A stretch of 64,000 nt of DNA from Syngnathus acus (GCF_901709675.1 NC_051107.1:5146001-5210000), one strand, 5' to 3'. Shown: positions 23,235-37,300, numbered from the stretch's first letter. The notes: generated from the letters alone by a model not told the origin. Made by a program: numbers and translations.

Positions 23235-26200
23235 CTGTCCTATCTACTGGAGAGAAAAATGGCAAGCTCTTATTTTCAAAACCCCGGGAGCTGGTGAGCA
23301 TAAAAAAAAAAAAAAATCTAAAACCTTATCAGGTCTGGAGATACACTGAGGTTGGCCTGATAGTGTCATAAGCATGTTGGAAATAGTCAGCTCTTGCTAT
23401 AAGTGAAGATTAGCATCCCAAGTATGTCTTTTTTCCCCCCCATTAAAAATATATACATATATATATATATTTTTAAGCTGAGACCTGCAATTTTTCCAAT
23501 AAGTCTACATCTCCTTGGGATGGATGTCTTGATGAGCGAGAGGGGAGGAACAGGAGGCTGGGAAAACAGCATGTACAGCTGGCATCATCAGCCTGAGCAT
23601 TGGCAGAGTGGCAGCGCTTTATTACTTGTCTAAGTAAATGTATAATTGAGTCGCCTCATCTGCGCTGAGCAAGAGCGACAGCCGGCAAATTCATTTGAAT
23701 GCAAATGGAAAGGAGCTGAGTGGTGTACTGTACCTGCAAATATGTCCTACTTTTGTGGGAAATTAAATAATATAATAAAATATAATATAATAATAATATT
23801 TTAGAATATAATAAATAATATAATTAATATAATATAATATAATATAAAATACAGCTGGCATCATCATTATATATAATAAAAATGAATGTGAGAAAAAAAA
23901 AAAGAAAAGTCATTCATAATACTAACCGATAAAGCGAAACCTGTGCACAAAGGTTTTGGAACACCTTGTGAAAATCTAAGCCTGTCCTCATATTTTTATC
24001 CATAGCTTTGTAATCTGCCCCCTCCGAGGAAAAAAAAGCGGAACAGATGGCGTTTAATTTCCACCATGCTTCTAGCGTCATTAACAATGCTCTTGATTAA
24101 TGGCCCACGTCGACCCCCAAGCCCCGCCTGTGAGGACCGCAGGAGTAGATGACCGTCTTCCATCACGCCAAGCTCCGAGAGGACACGCATGGGACTCAAT
24201 TTCACCAGTGCTCAACTTAGAACTGGTGGTGTAAACATTGTGACTTTTCTAATCAGCATTTTTGGTACCAGTGCAGAAAGAAGTACATGTAAGAGGCGTG
24301 GCCCCTGCATCCTATTTCCTACCGACCCTTTCACTGTTTGCAATTTGGCGGCCGCGTAATCCATCATGTAGACATTAATTATGTAGCCCGAGTCTTCCAG
24401 GACAAAGAGTCTAATGAAGAGCCTGTCAACACAGGCAGAAGATGTGAGGGTTTACCTGAGTGGCTTGGGCGTGACACTGAGAAGGGAGTTTAGAGAAGCC
24501 GTGTTGCCATAATGCTTGCTCTCCCGTGAATACACAAGGGCCGACGTGTCAGCTTGAACTGACTCACAAAAGCGCCTGCGCAGAATTCAGACCTCAACCC
24601 GAATGAACAATCATCATCATCCGAGACTCCGGGTTTGGCCGAGCTCTGAAGCCCGCCAGGTAAGGTGTCAAGGCCCGTTGTTTGGTGGCTCTTATCGTCC
24701 TACATTTCACGGCGACCCTCCTCCCGCCATCGGTCCTGTCTCGGTGTTCGCCGGTGGAAAACGTATCATTAATGACAGAAGAAGGTTAGCCAATTTATCT
24801 TTCACAATTTGCTCTCCTTGTGTCCCAGCAGTGAGATCACAGGACACACACACATACACGACAAGGCGAAACAAAGGTCATCTCTATCTATCCGGCTTTG
24901 ATTACGCTTTTCATTCATTTCTCGTTTATTTAGAGTCATACAATAGGCAAATTCCCATGAAAGAAGCAAAGACCAAAGTTGGAAGCCAATCATTTTTCAA
25001 AGGGCACCAAAGCCGATGGAAGAACGAGTCCAGCCTCAGAGCAATGCAGGGATGAATATGATGACCACGCCTTATGATGACTAAAATGCTTTTTAATCAT
25101 ATGAGGCCAACTCCAGCAGGTCATCAGGATTTAATCTGCTCCTCAAAAGGGCAGAGATGTAAAAACACTAGCCAGTGTTAGCAAACGTGGATGGGGCAAA
25201 AAAAATAAAAAAATCTTGTCCATCTACTTGCTTATAATAATTTTGCTCAGTTTTTTAATAAATAAATTATAATAAAATAATTCTTAATAATTTTAATTAT
25301 AATTATAGTTATTTAAAAAAAAAAAAAATTCCTTTTAATAGGTCAGACATAATGGAAATGTTCTTGATCGTTTATATACACCAGTAGATTTATAGCAATG
25401 AGTTCATTTTTATCACATAGTGATTTAATATGCTCCAAAAATATTCAAGTTAAGCTGTGTGGAAAAAAAAAAAAATCCAAACACGGTCAAGTCCGCGTCG
25501 GTGGCATTTTACAACATCTATGAAATGTGAGTCTGCTGTCCATAAAAAATAACCACAGTAAAAGTAATATATGTAAATGATGGGAAGGTTTAGAGTGGCC
25601 TTAAGACAACCCATTTCATGACTTTTTTTATTTTTCCTCCACACATTTTGACATAATTGCAAGCTCTTAAATCTGATTACGACCTTTACGCAGAGAGAAA
25701 AAGTTCATTTTGACCTCCACGCAATGTGGCCTGAGGATTTAATAAGGACTGTTTGCTGCTGATCCAGCTGGGCAAAAGACGGACTTCTAACGGCGCCACA
25801 CTGTCAAAAGATGAAGACGTTCCAGGATGAATTTTAACGCTCCAGCTGTGGAGGTAGGAAATCCACCATCTTTAAATGATTTCACTTCACGCCGCACAAG
25901 CGTGCTAGTCATTTAAACTGACAAGGCGAGAAAAGGTGATCCAGAAATCATTTGGAGCACATTAGAATGAAGCCAGGGGAACAAAAGTGAAACCAAGTCT
26001 GTTGTGTAGCTGGAGATGGCGGATGATGGTCTTGGCAGAGCTATTGGAGCAGCTGGAGCATCTGTGAGCAGCAGTTGGGAACATCTGTCTTTGTCGCTTT
26101 GCCCTTTGCAAACTCTCCACCACAAGTGTCCCTTTGATGGGCTTGCGATCTGAGCGAACCCGAAACGCCGATGCGGCGTGATGGGATTATTCCGCTGGCC

Positions 26201-28904
26201 GTGGTTCGAAAAAATGCCTTATTAAAAAAGTGAGCACTCCAATAACCATTTTTCTTTTCCACAAAGATGAAATGAAATTTTAAATCAATTACATTTTTTA
26301 TTGTATTTATTGATTTCTATTTTTGGAACTGAAATATATATATGTTTTTTATTGTATTTATTTATTTTTATTTTTGGAACTGGTGCAGCAGCACACAAAA
26401 AGTATACAACATTTATTCTGTAGAAACTGATTTTGTAATTTGTACATTAATTATAACTGTGACTAGCTTCTAGAGATCTTTTTTTTTTTTTAATAAATAA
26501 AGTGCAACACAGGATGAGTGCATCACGGGTGACATATTTTGACGAAAAATCAATAAACGAGACAAAATAGCCCCTTCTCCCGTTTATTGGCGTGAAAACC
26601 TCTTCCAAGAGTCTTAGTCGTTTTGACTTATTGACTTCTTAATTAATTTATTGAAGCATTAGGATCTCATTAGAGCGCTTCACTTCATCGGAAGACCATA
26701 AAGCCCAATGACGCACGACTGTTGTCTATGTCTTTCCAAAGTGAACGAGTCAGGCAAAAAAAATATTGCTCAGTTCTTTCTTGGAAAAAATGGCTCCACA
26801 GAACTTGTAGCGGCAAAACTATGAGTCACAACAGCAGCTCGTTAAGACTACAAGCTCATTTGGGCTTCTCACGCGGCGCTTACTCACAGGTTACCATTGC
26901 GGTCATTGCTCAAAGCTTTTTCAGGGGGGGGGCGACGGTCTTGGTGGGTCCGTGTCAGCAATTTCCCGGTTTGTACTTTCATCTTGCCGTTGAACCCGCC
27001 TTGCAACAGGCAAAAGTCCAAACTATATCGCTCTCCTATGGCAATGGAACAGGAAAATTATATTGGACACACTGATGTTGGAGAAAGGTATACCCTGGCA
27101 CTCTTTGGTCAATTTTATTGGATTAAAAAAAAAAGCTGTATGGTTCCGAAAGCCTCGGGCCCTGTTGGCAGACTGCAAACACTTTGTCCTGCCAAAACAT
27201 CCATTCAGCTCTCCAAGTACCCCATTACAGACGAGAGGCACTTTTAAAATGCTACTTCTGAGTCACTTCCGCAAACTCTCCAAGTCGTCTCGAGATGATG
27301 GATGCAGTTAGCGTTGAAATAAAGAGTTTTGGTCAGGGTTGAGGCGTTGACCTTTTTCCAGAGTACTGGAGTTGGTCGAATATGATAAATTTTAATACAT
27401 GAATAAGAGCTAAATACGAGCTAGCTTAAGTGGCGATAGTCCGCGTTGACAGAAGATTGAAGTGACGAGAAGATAAAAAAATGGAAAAAACGGTTTCAGT
27501 CAAGTCAAAAAGATGAAAAAAGACAAATCAAGGTTGTTCTCGAGTTCTCCTTTCTAAGCTATCCCGCACCACTTCGGGGCACCTCCCCTGCTGCCCCTCA
27601 TGTGCAGTCATCCTCTTTGCTCTCCACAAGAACAGATGGCCCAGGTGAACATTTGCTCCAGTTTGCCTTCTGGATTCATTTTCTGCTCTGACAACTTTTC
27701 TCATTTACATTTGCAATTATGCCTCTTTTTTGCATAGCGGGCCTATTTGGCGCTTCTTTTTGAGCCTTGGCCATTCTTTGTGTGACCTTTGACAAGCAAT
27801 CCCAGGCGAATGTTCTCCTGGCTGTGACCAGGCAGGGCATTTATAACAAAGCGACGTGAACGCCAGAAACAGCATGTCGTAAGAGTCAAAATGCAGCTAT
27901 GCACTGGGAGACGCTGCCGGTTAAATTGCATTATCAGCGTGTGTCCCTTTAAAAGCTTACAAAGGTCAAAATGTGTCATTAGCAGTTATTGATGACAGTA
28001 TTTCCACAGTGTGAGAAAGATTTAGCCAGTGTCTTAAAGGAACTTTTACAATAAGTTACGACACTAGTCTGGATTTTGCCAGAGAAACTTCAAAATACGA
28101 CTAATAAATTACAAAAAATAATTTTAAAAAAATGTCATGAATATATATTTGCCTGAGCAACATCAAGCTTCAAAATCCAACTCAAAAATAAAATAAATAA
28201 ATCTGTTGCCATCAATCAAGATGATCCAATTCATCAGTAACTAGAACAATAATGATATTTTATGGGCGGGTTTAGGTTTTTACGTCCAACGGTACATTTT
28301 CGTAGCCTGGATGCAACTGCCTTCATTAATTTGTTCTTTTCTCGTCTTGATCCACCGATGCAGTCTTGCGGCGAGATCATTAAGGCTGCACCTGCGAGCT
28401 CGTGTGACTGACAGTCTTAGAAGTGTAATTAGAACGCAGACTTATCGCGCTCTCCGTCGTGAATCAATACCCCGCCTCCCTCCGACCGCATTCGTCTCCG
28501 TGCAAAGCAATTAGTGGGAAAGAAATCAAAGTTCCATGATACAGCCTACCTGTCAGAGCGGCAGTGCGGGGGTCAGCGGCTGAGCGACATGAAAGATTAC
28601 ATATTTCAATAATACATTCAGACAGAATGATTCAGTGAGGGTGGGGGCGCTGAAATGAGGCGTCGGCGCCTTGTCACATTAGGGAACAGGTGTGTCACCG
28701 CAGAAGCTTCCGTCCCGTGGCATAAGGCCCTTATATTTGGCATGTCAAACGAGCAGGTGTTGTGTATAATTCATCTGTGTTTCCATTTTTCATGCTCGGG
28801 AGCAGGACAGTGGCTCTGGGAGTCAGCATTGTGAAAACGCTCAGTGTGCTGCACTGCTGAGACAAGCTTGCTAAGCCCTCAAAAATACATGACAGCCTTT
28901 AAAT
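23235..28904. other. Non-coding, no gene seen
   Basis: An ATATA block lies at 23445-23475, TAATATAATA runs at 23765-23880 and the small duplication at 26283. A 150-codon plus-strand frame at 24603-25055 shows no domain or splice support. Confidence 0.6.
26283..26385. repeat. AT-rich tandem duplication, about 70-bp period
   Basis: TTTTATTGTATTTATT.ATTT followed by CTATTTTTGGAACTG/TTATTTTTGGAACTG occurs twice in a row. Confidence 0.75.
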
Positions 28905-29130
28905 CCTGAGTCTCAAACTCGAGGCCCGGGGGCCAGATACGGCCCGCCACAACATTTGATGTGGCCCGCAAAGACAAATTGTCCATCAACTTGTATCAAT
29001 ATCAAAATTACAAATTGTCTTTAAAAAAAAAAAAACTATATTCCTAACATAATTGTTACCATTTATCTTTTTAAAATGTTTTTAAAATATTTGAACATTA
29101 TCACTCATTAGATTCTTAAACTGTAAGTTT
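28905..29130 (+). mobile_element. hAT-like MITE, copy 4
   Basis: CTCAAACTCGAGGCCCGGGG is followed by GCCAGATACGGCCCGCCACA, ATGTGGCCCGCAAAGACAAA and the AT-rich distal half with ATATTTGAACATT. The 3' end is degraded. Confidence 0.85.
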
Positions 29131-30554
29131 GAAGCAGTTCTGTAAAAGTCAAATGTTTACACTCTCAACAAATAATTCACTTCAGTTAAATAAAGAAACA
29201 TAATCAAATGCGTCTCTGGAGTGCACAGACTGAAATGTATTCCGGCAATTATCACGGGTCCACTGTAATGCTAAACAGAATCACGCATTCTCTGATTAAG
29301 CGCTCCTAAATTTGACAAAAGAGCCAGATCACAATTACTTTGGAATTGCTTGGCTTTGTAATGACATCATACAAATCTCCACTTCCAAACGCACGCCGGC
29401 GTTGAGATTTCAATGGGATCAGACATTTACACAAACAACAATTAAAAGCTTAGTTTGTTCTCTGTGATTACCAGTGAGGTCGCCGGATGCATACAAAGCA
29501 TATGAATAAGCCCCGCCCCCCCTCAGCAAGTCAGGTTATGTTCAATGCCGCCACACTATCGACTTAAACAAGGTGATACATCTCGATTGGTTGACATCAA
29601 AAGGCTGCCAGGGATCATCCGGAAAATAAACATGGCCGCCCTCCTCTACCAGTCACGTCTATTCTTCACGCTTCCAGCAGAGATGGGTCACTAAGATTGC
29701 GAGGTGCTGCCGATGAAGACAAATGGAACACCTGTGATAGGTTACGGTTGTTGCTGAGCCGCGTGGTGACAGGAACAAGCGTAAATGTCAAGGGGAGGCT
29801 AAAAGGACCCCAGTTGACAATTCTGATACGTTGTTTGGGATTCAGCGAGTTAAAACTATGACCTAGCTTGAGTAGGAGGAAAGCATCACTCTCACAAAAA
29901 ACAAATTATACCAAACACTTAATATGCATGGTTATGTGTCAATTAATTGAATTTTACGATGCTCTTTGACGCTGTATTGTAAACTGCAAATGGACTTTGT
30001 GTCCTGACGCCGCTGTTTGTAAACTGTTAATTAGCCGGCCGTGACCTCCGAAGCCTCGCCGGCCGTGACTCATCTGTCTGGAATGCTAACTGCAATTTCT
30101 GTGTTATATTTCTCTGACACAGCAATGAGTGTGCCGCCCGCCGCTATGATGTAAAACAATAGCGGCGACCTAACACGGCAAGACCTCGGGATACGATATC
30201 AAACAAACAAAGCTATCTAATTTCCGGAAACGGCACACTGATCACTTTGTGCGTGGTCGGAATTGAATTTCTCGGGAAAGGGATATATGACATGGTGGGC
30301 AGTGTCCATAAATCATTCCTTGACATTGCTGCTTCATTCCCCAAAACCACTGTCTCAATGGAGGCTTGTTCCGTATTTGAATATAAACGATTATGCAGCC
30401 GATGCGACTGCAATCTAGATGCTCAGTCTGACCTACATCATGAATCAAATGTGCACTGCATGTCAACAAACAGCACAGGGACTGTTTTCAATATATTATA
30501 TTTATAGATACATAAAATAATAAATATAGACTTGTTTATATATATATTTTTTTA

Positions 30555-31130
30555 AATTAATCTTTCTGAATTTCTGATTTTAGTGGAAATTTATTGATAT
30601 TTATGAAGATCATTCCATCCCGTATAAGCGCTAGTGGCGGTAGCTGTCCGAAGTGCTGAACACAAAGGGAACGTGTCTGTGGTGCTGAACGCACAGGGAA
30701 GCAATCAATTTTATTCAGGCCTGTTTTATGAGTTTGTTTTGCAATTAATTCCAATACAAATGTAATGTCTGATTTTTGTTTGGACTAGTTGCTGCAATGG
30801 GAATTTATTGATATTCATATAAAATAAAATTAAAATAAAATATTTTTTAAATTAATTCATGAGTTATTTTTAAAATTATTTCTTCTGAATCCCAATACAA
30901 ATATGTCAGATTTTTGTTTTCACTCGTTGCTGTAATGGGAATTTATTGATATTTATATAAAATAAAATAAACATTTATTTTTTTCATGAATTTTTCTGAA
31001 TCCCAATGCAAATGTAATGTTTAATTTTAGAATTTATTTATATTTATAAAGATCATTCCAACCTGTTTTTTGTTAGAGAATAGGCTATAAGCGCTAGTGG
31101 CGGTAGCTGTCCGTGGTGCTGAACACACTG
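30555..31130. repeat. Complex duplicated block around ATAAGCGCTAGTGGCGGTAG
   Basis: ATAAGCGCTAGTGGCGGTAG occurs at 30624 and 31087, each after a GAAGATCATTCCA/AAGATCATTCCA segment and before GTGCTGAACACA. Between them, units of about 139 bp repeat GGGAATTTATTGATATT (30799, 30938) with CCAATACAAAT and GATTTTTGTTT. The block seems to have grown by nested tandem duplication. Confidence 0.8.
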
Positions 31131-32268
31131 TATCTCCGCCATGTCACTAAGCCCATCTCCCCAAGGCAGACGGTGTGAGCACACATTCCTAAAATCACTC
31201 CATGCTGTCAATACAAAGATGCCTACCTGATGAAATACAGGCTCCTTTTTACTGTTTTAATAAAAACTCTAAAAGAAACATTTGGGGTAGGATATGTACA
31301 AGACAACAGCCGTGACCCATTCAGATGGGTGTCAGATCCATTGGCGCAAACATTGGCCTTTGTTATCAAACCTATCTTCCATCTTGGTGTATCTGTGTGG
31401 TGGCTTATTGGATTGGGGATGTCTGTTAAAAGGAAGCAGCTGACTGACAGCCCAGCACCGGGCAATCTGAGAGATATATTGTTTCCATCGGCTGGCTCGC
31501 TGCAGTCACACTGGGGAATGAAGACTGAGATCTTTTAAATAGTGCAAACACAAGAATTCTGCCTGTGCAGCAACAGTACACAAGCACAAGGCAGCAAACC
31601 TGCCAATGAAAACAAAGATAACATTCAAATCTACCGGCATATTTTCAAATGTTCCAACACGGGTGAAGTGAAACCGACAGCATCTTGCCTTTACGTTATT
31701 CATGACTGCGCACGGATTTTTATTTTCATAATTGAATTTTTCACAGCTACACTACTGTTGATTTTATCCTCACTGATTCATTAACTCGTCAAGAGCTTTC
31801 TCTGTGTCGTCGGCGGCGGGGAGAAAAAAAAAAAAAGAGTGTTTTAGTTTTATCTTTTCTTCCACCAGAAATACCGCTCTGTATTCATGATGTGAAAGAA
31901 AAATCATAACTAATCAAGTAGTGCAGAGAAAAGAGAGAAGTGGTTTTAATTTTGCGGCAAGACTTTAGCAATAAACAAAGAGTCGTTTTCTTAAAATGAT
32001 TTCACTGCCTGATTTGACACGTGGCTTTAAATATATGCCTGCTCCTATCAGTAATTCAATTTTATATCGCTTCACTAAGGACCTTTTATGCCTTTATATA
32101 ATATTCATTTCACACATTTAAAAGGAGGCCCACGGCCTTTGACTGTTCCAACAGTGTGTTCAGCGGTTAGGAATTCTAATTCTCATCTTCACTGACTTGA
32201 ATGAATCTTAAAATGTCCCTCTGGTATTCGGGCATCAATTAAAGATGGCTGCAAGTTCAGTGCTCTGG

Positions 32269-32292
32269 CTTTTTTTTTTTTTTTTTTTTTTT
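32269..32292. repeat. Poly-T run
   Basis: A T tract of about 23 lies between CTCTGGC and ATTAAGCG. No element body is recognised next to it. Confidence 0.9.
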
Positions 32293-32447
32293 ATTAAGCG
32301 AGTCACTTTTCAAAGTTGACATGCGGAAAAATAACTTGCACTCTTATACGACCGTTGGCTTTTCTTTGGTCAAGACTTGAATCCAAAAGAAAGGCAGACT
32401 TAAAATCAGATGATCAAATCAGATATTTTTAAAAAGATGACTGTATT

Positions 32448-32603
32448 AAAAATTGCCAGCAATATCTTTTTTTTATTTTTATAAATAAAGACAATTTATA
32501 ATTTTAGTATTACACAAGTTGATGCACAATTTGTCTCCGCGGGCCACATAAAATGATATGATGGGCTGTATCTGGCCCCCGGGCCTTGTGTTTGACACCT
32601 ATG
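32448..32603 (-). mobile_element. hAT-like MITE, copy 5
   Basis: Read on the minus strand it begins CATAGGTGTCAAACAC and continues through AAGGCCCGGGGGCCAGATAC, the hairpin half ATGTGGCCCG and CAAATTGTGCATCAACTTGT. The terminus CATAGGTGTCAAAC is the same as that of the intact copy at 43127. The distal AT-rich part is shortened. Confidence 0.85.
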
Positions 32604-35600
32604 ACTTCCATAACCATTTCCATCCAATGCCTTTGCTCACAAATTCAATTTAGTTAAACGTGAAGCCAACCAGGACCTTACATTTGTTCAACTCCTGAGG
32701 CTTTTTTTGTTCACAAAAGGAGATGACAGCTTTTGATGTTGGGGCCTTGTCTGCCTTCAGTTACACTAGCCACTCAAATTTAAAACCAGCGTTTTTTTTT
32801 TCTCATCACGGACAAGCCCGAACGCTTGTGCGTAGAATTTTCACCGAAAAGACACAAAGTGGAAATAAATGAAGATGGTCTGCAGTGGCAGCACTCTTCA
32901 TATTGTCACATCCACTTTATTAGGGATGCCAGGTTCCTGCGAGGAGCAATTTACTTGTTTTCCCTTAGGGGGCCCCGCGACGCCGATACCTTCCGGTGCA
33001 CCCAAATGAAGAAGCCTCTGCTAGCTGGGGGAAATTACCTCTCATTCCAGCTTTGCCACTCCCAGATCCCCTCATCTCCCACATAACCTCCAAAAGCGCC
33101 CAGCGTGCGGCTATTACCCAGCGACTGAGGCTTGATGATGGATCGAAAGGACGTCCCCGGCGCCAAATCCCTTCCCGGCTTTCCGATGTCTCTCAGTTGC
33201 TCAAAGGCTTATTTTTTTTGTTTTGGTAACCGCTATGGCTGTAAAAAGGTAGACATATCTGGAGGCATGAGGCCACATCCAATAAAGCAAAGTGATGAGA
33301 GGGCTTGTGACAGGCCATCACGCCATTTTGAGGATGGCGATTTATTCGCTCGGTTAAGACCGGACTCGGCCCAACGGAACCATGTGATGAATGGGTGGTG
33401 GGGTTCAACGTTAGAATTTGAAATTCTAAAAATGGCGAGTGTGAAGATGTTTTTTTTGGGGTGGCTGTAAAAAATGCAATTAATGAGGAATTCTTTTTTT
33501 GCTTCCATCGATTTCGAGCTGCTTTCCTCATAATCTTACAGTTCATCGACGCAATGACCATTTCAGCAAAGTCGGCGGAATTACCGAAATCAGCACAATC
33601 ATAGGGCATTATCCGCTTAAGAATATAATTGTCCAAGTATTGGACTTTTTGAGTGGATTAACAAATCAGAATCTTACTTGCATCTCAATGAATGTCCAAG
33701 TAAACCTCAAAAAGCTTGAAGCGAGTCCGTGACCTTGTCCCATGTTTGGCACTTTCCAACTTCCATCGTCTGGCTCAAGGAGCAGACACTTTGAAAGCTA
33801 CAGACAAAAACACTAATGGAGGAAGTCAGGGGGAAAATGTAAGTACTGTACTACTAATTGACCTGACACACACCTCCAGTGTGTCTCGCCGGTGGTGGCT
33901 TGGCACGACAATCTGACAAGCTGCAATGTCGCCGGCATTTTCTTTTTCCACAACCTTCTATGCATCCATGCTCTTTCCACATTCTATTTTTTTGCAACAC
34001 ATCAGGTCACATACAGCAGCCCATTTCAGAGGTTAGATTTTCGACCCGTTCCCCGGAGAGCTGTCCTCAAAAAGTCGCCTCCGTCACACTGCGTCCAAGT
34101 GCTCGAGCTGATATCAGACTGTGTCGCTTGACCCGAGAAGGTATCAAAAGCCCAACGAATGGAAGAAAAAAATGGAAACACTACAACAGCTTGACCAGAT
34201 AGAGGCAATTTTGCAACAATCAAATCGGAGGAGCAATGATGGCAAGCTTTCAAAGAGAACCTAATTGTGATTTATGTTTCCATTCAGCCCATGCTTTATA
34301 GTGCAATCTCGTTCTCTACTTTCTATATTTTGGAAGGTAGTGAGAAGAGATTATATTTTTTATTTTTATTTAATCATTTTATATGTTTTTATTTTTTATT
34401 TATTTATTTATTTGCATATTTGAAATTCATATATCTTGTTATTTTATCAATGTTTTATTTGATTCATTTTTATATTTTTATTTGCATATTTGAGATTCAT
34501 ATTTGTATACTTTAAAACGCCTTAGCCCAGTTCACAATACTGAGGCATGGCGTATTTTTGCTCGTGCATCACCACAGCTCTCGGGCATAAGAGCAATGAG
34601 ATGGCAGAATTATATGATATCTTTCCAACCAATGAGAAGCCAAACATTGATTTACGATACCTTGACAACATTGAATACTTACATACTACCTGGTTTTGTC
34701 ATTGTAGCAGTGGCAGGTGGTGTATTTCAAACATGGGACTTTAGTGGGAATAAAAATAAAGGATTCAAAGTGGCATACACAGAAAGGTGATATTTTATTT
34801 AGATGTGCTTCTCGGTCTCGCCTGTTTAGTTGCAGGCGCGCCTGGTGTACTACATATTGCTTACTCTGAAATCCATTGTTAAAATAATCATGGACAGGCC
34901 AATGTTGAAAGAGCAAGCAGCAGGAATGTGATTACGGCCCGATACGGAGAAGCTTGTCAGATGGAATAACATCATTCTCAGCACTTCCCGAGCCACCAGA
35001 AAGTCACAACCCATCGGGCCTCTACCCGGTGAGATGCCGCGTTAAAGAATACATCACCGCGAGATCGGAGGGAGCGAACCTTTCAAATGGAAATACAGTT
35101 ACTAAAAGTGTCGAGGAGCATAAGCAACAAAACCCGTTGATTTCCCCGATGAATTTCATTTAGATACGTTTGCGTTGAGAAAAATTGTATGCGAGAAAAA
35201 CGATAAGCGAGGGAAACGGCAAAATGGGCGCTTCCTGTTCATTTTGGGGCACTTCCTGTTCACTTCCTGTTCAATTTGGGGCACTTCCTGTTCGGTATAT
35301 TTCAAACATGGGACGCTTCCATCGCTCAGGTGCCTCACAAAACTCGAGCGGCTCACATCAAATTCAGAAAAACAGGTCTGGCACACGTTGACCTTTCAAA
35401 CTAACGTATCGTCGCTTAACTCATTTGTATGCAGTGGACCATACACGTGTTTTTTTTTTAATCATCTTGGAATTACTACTGGGAAAACACAAAATAAAGA
35501 AATTGCTTTTAGCTGTTCCACACAAAAACAGACTGAATGCAGGCGATAGTAATTTATGGCTGTTGAACCAAAGCTGACTGATTTTTGAGTCTGGGCTTCT

Positions 35601-37169
35601 TTTTAGAATTGGTGAAATGACTACGTTGCTTAGACAACTTCCTCTGTGAATAGAAGGGGGGCGACATAATTAAAAGTGAATTGGAATTAATCGGAAGTGG
35701 TCATTTATTAAAGTCCGCCATGTTTTGCATTTAGCAGCGCTCATTACGGGAGCTCTTCATTAAAAGGCAAGCAGAATTCGAGAGTTGGAAGACAATGCGG
35801 CGCTGCTCGCTGCAAAAAAACGCTTTGCTCGCTGACAACCCTACGCCGCAAATAGCAATGGGTCCCCTGCTGATTATGTAAATAGCAGGAGATCCTAATC
35901 TACAAACACCATTAATCATGTCCATGTGGTGTAATATTTTTTTTTCTCCAAGATTCACATGAGGGCCTCAATTTAGGAGTGAAGCTAGTCAATTGCGTAT
36001 CATTAGCACACCATGACGCGATAGAGTTGTTACTTGGAAGGCGGAGCACGGGTGGCCTGCGATACATTTATAATATTGATTATTAATCTTTGCATTTAGT
36101 CTGATTTTAGGGTTTTTTATTTTTATATATTTTTTTATTATTATTAATTTATTTTTTACATTTTTATAAATAACTTGGAGTTCATATTTTACTTTTTTTT
36201 AAATTTATGGATAATAATTTTAGCAACATTTTAAATATAGGATTGCTTTCTGGGTGTCAATTTTAAACTTTCGATAAATGCTAGTCTGATTAAATTAATT
36301 TTAATTAACATGAAATGAAAAGCATGGTGAGTTTAAATTTGCCAGGTACAATACAATACACGGTGCCAATACTAATGACACTTTTGCCTGATAATTGTGC
36401 AACTATTTATTTATTTTTTTAATTAAACAGTTGTGCAGCATCCTTTTTAATGGCTGTTTTAATAGAAATGCAAATTAATTGTGTACACGTTGCCCCTACG
36501 CCACATTGAAATGATCCCGGGAATTGGGATAATGAAGAATCAACGGAGCAACATATTGGATGTAGATGTTCATCAATATGGAGCTAGCGTGCGCTAGCGC
36601 ATTCACGTCACAGGAGTTTGTGTTTTTCATTACGCTGGCATTTTCCATAATAAATAACAGCATTTAAAATGACGCTGCTCATGGGCCAACTTTTATTTTT
36701 GTTGCTTTGCAGAGAGCTAATTTGCATACATATGACTGGAACACGTCCTTTGGCACTAAAGTCAAGAAGAGTGCAGCGTCTAGATGCGAGTAGGAAATGA
36801 TTCGCATTTCCGAGAAGACGGACGGCCCAGGAGAAGAACATTTGACTGCTTATCGTCCAGACATGTCTACCCTTTTTCCTGGGCCTGCCAATTGCTTCTC
36901 TCTTGATGGACAGCACTTCCCCACATGTGAATTTACATCTCTGTTGCCTTGCAGACAGGCTAATTTAAAAACATGCGGGGGATGAAAAGCGATTGGTGAC
37001 ACAGACGCTGATCGTCATATCGTCTTATTTCACAGATTTGGTGCCAATTAAAGACAGGAAGTGCTCAAATGTCAGGAGACTTGGCACACTTTAGGGAAAA
37101 ATCTGACAGGCCTAACAGATTACGGTGTGCTGAAATTCGGGGGGAGGAAAACGACAATAAAAAAAGATC
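32604..37169. other. Non-coding, downstream of the minus-strand gene
   Basis: AT-rich blocks lie at 34340-34510 and 36080-36250, and the CTTCCTGTTC minisatellite at 35229. The 17-bp TATTTCAAACATGGGAC occurs at 34723 and 35298. Confidence 0.55.
35229..35298. repeat. Short minisatellite of CTTCCTGTTC units
   Basis: CTTCCTGTTC starts at 35231, 35252, 35263 and 35284, alternately followed by an ATTTTGGGGCA/AATTTGGGGCA spacer. Each unit holds an ETS-type core (GGAA on the minus strand). Spacings are 21, 11 and 21 bp. Confidence 0.9.
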
Positions 37170-37294
37170 AGGAATTTAAATTTATTGCCTGATAATTTAT
37201 GTGACATGATAAAACTGGCACGTGTAAATGAATAGGCCACAACTACGAGTGAGGTGAAGTCACACTGTTCAATTATCTTGATGTGTAAATGAGT

Positions 37295-37300
37295 TTTATT
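37295..37300 (-). terminator. AATAAA polyadenylation signal
   Basis: TTTATT on the plus strand reads AATAAA on the minus strand, about 280 nt downstream of the stop at 37581. A second AATAAA lies at 37181-37186. Such hexamers are common in AT-rich DNA, so this is supportive rather than decisive. Confidence 0.35.

Larger units (their letters stand above)
29131..32447. other. Non-coding, with duplicated block
   Basis: The duplicated block at 30555-31130 is the only structured part. Frames at 30247-30507 and 31230-31538 have no recognised domain. Confidence 0.6.

Noticed and set aside
24603-25055. 150-codon plus-strand frame
   Set aside because: No recognisable domain, no splice or promoter context; the length is plausible by chance in a GC-moderate stretch.
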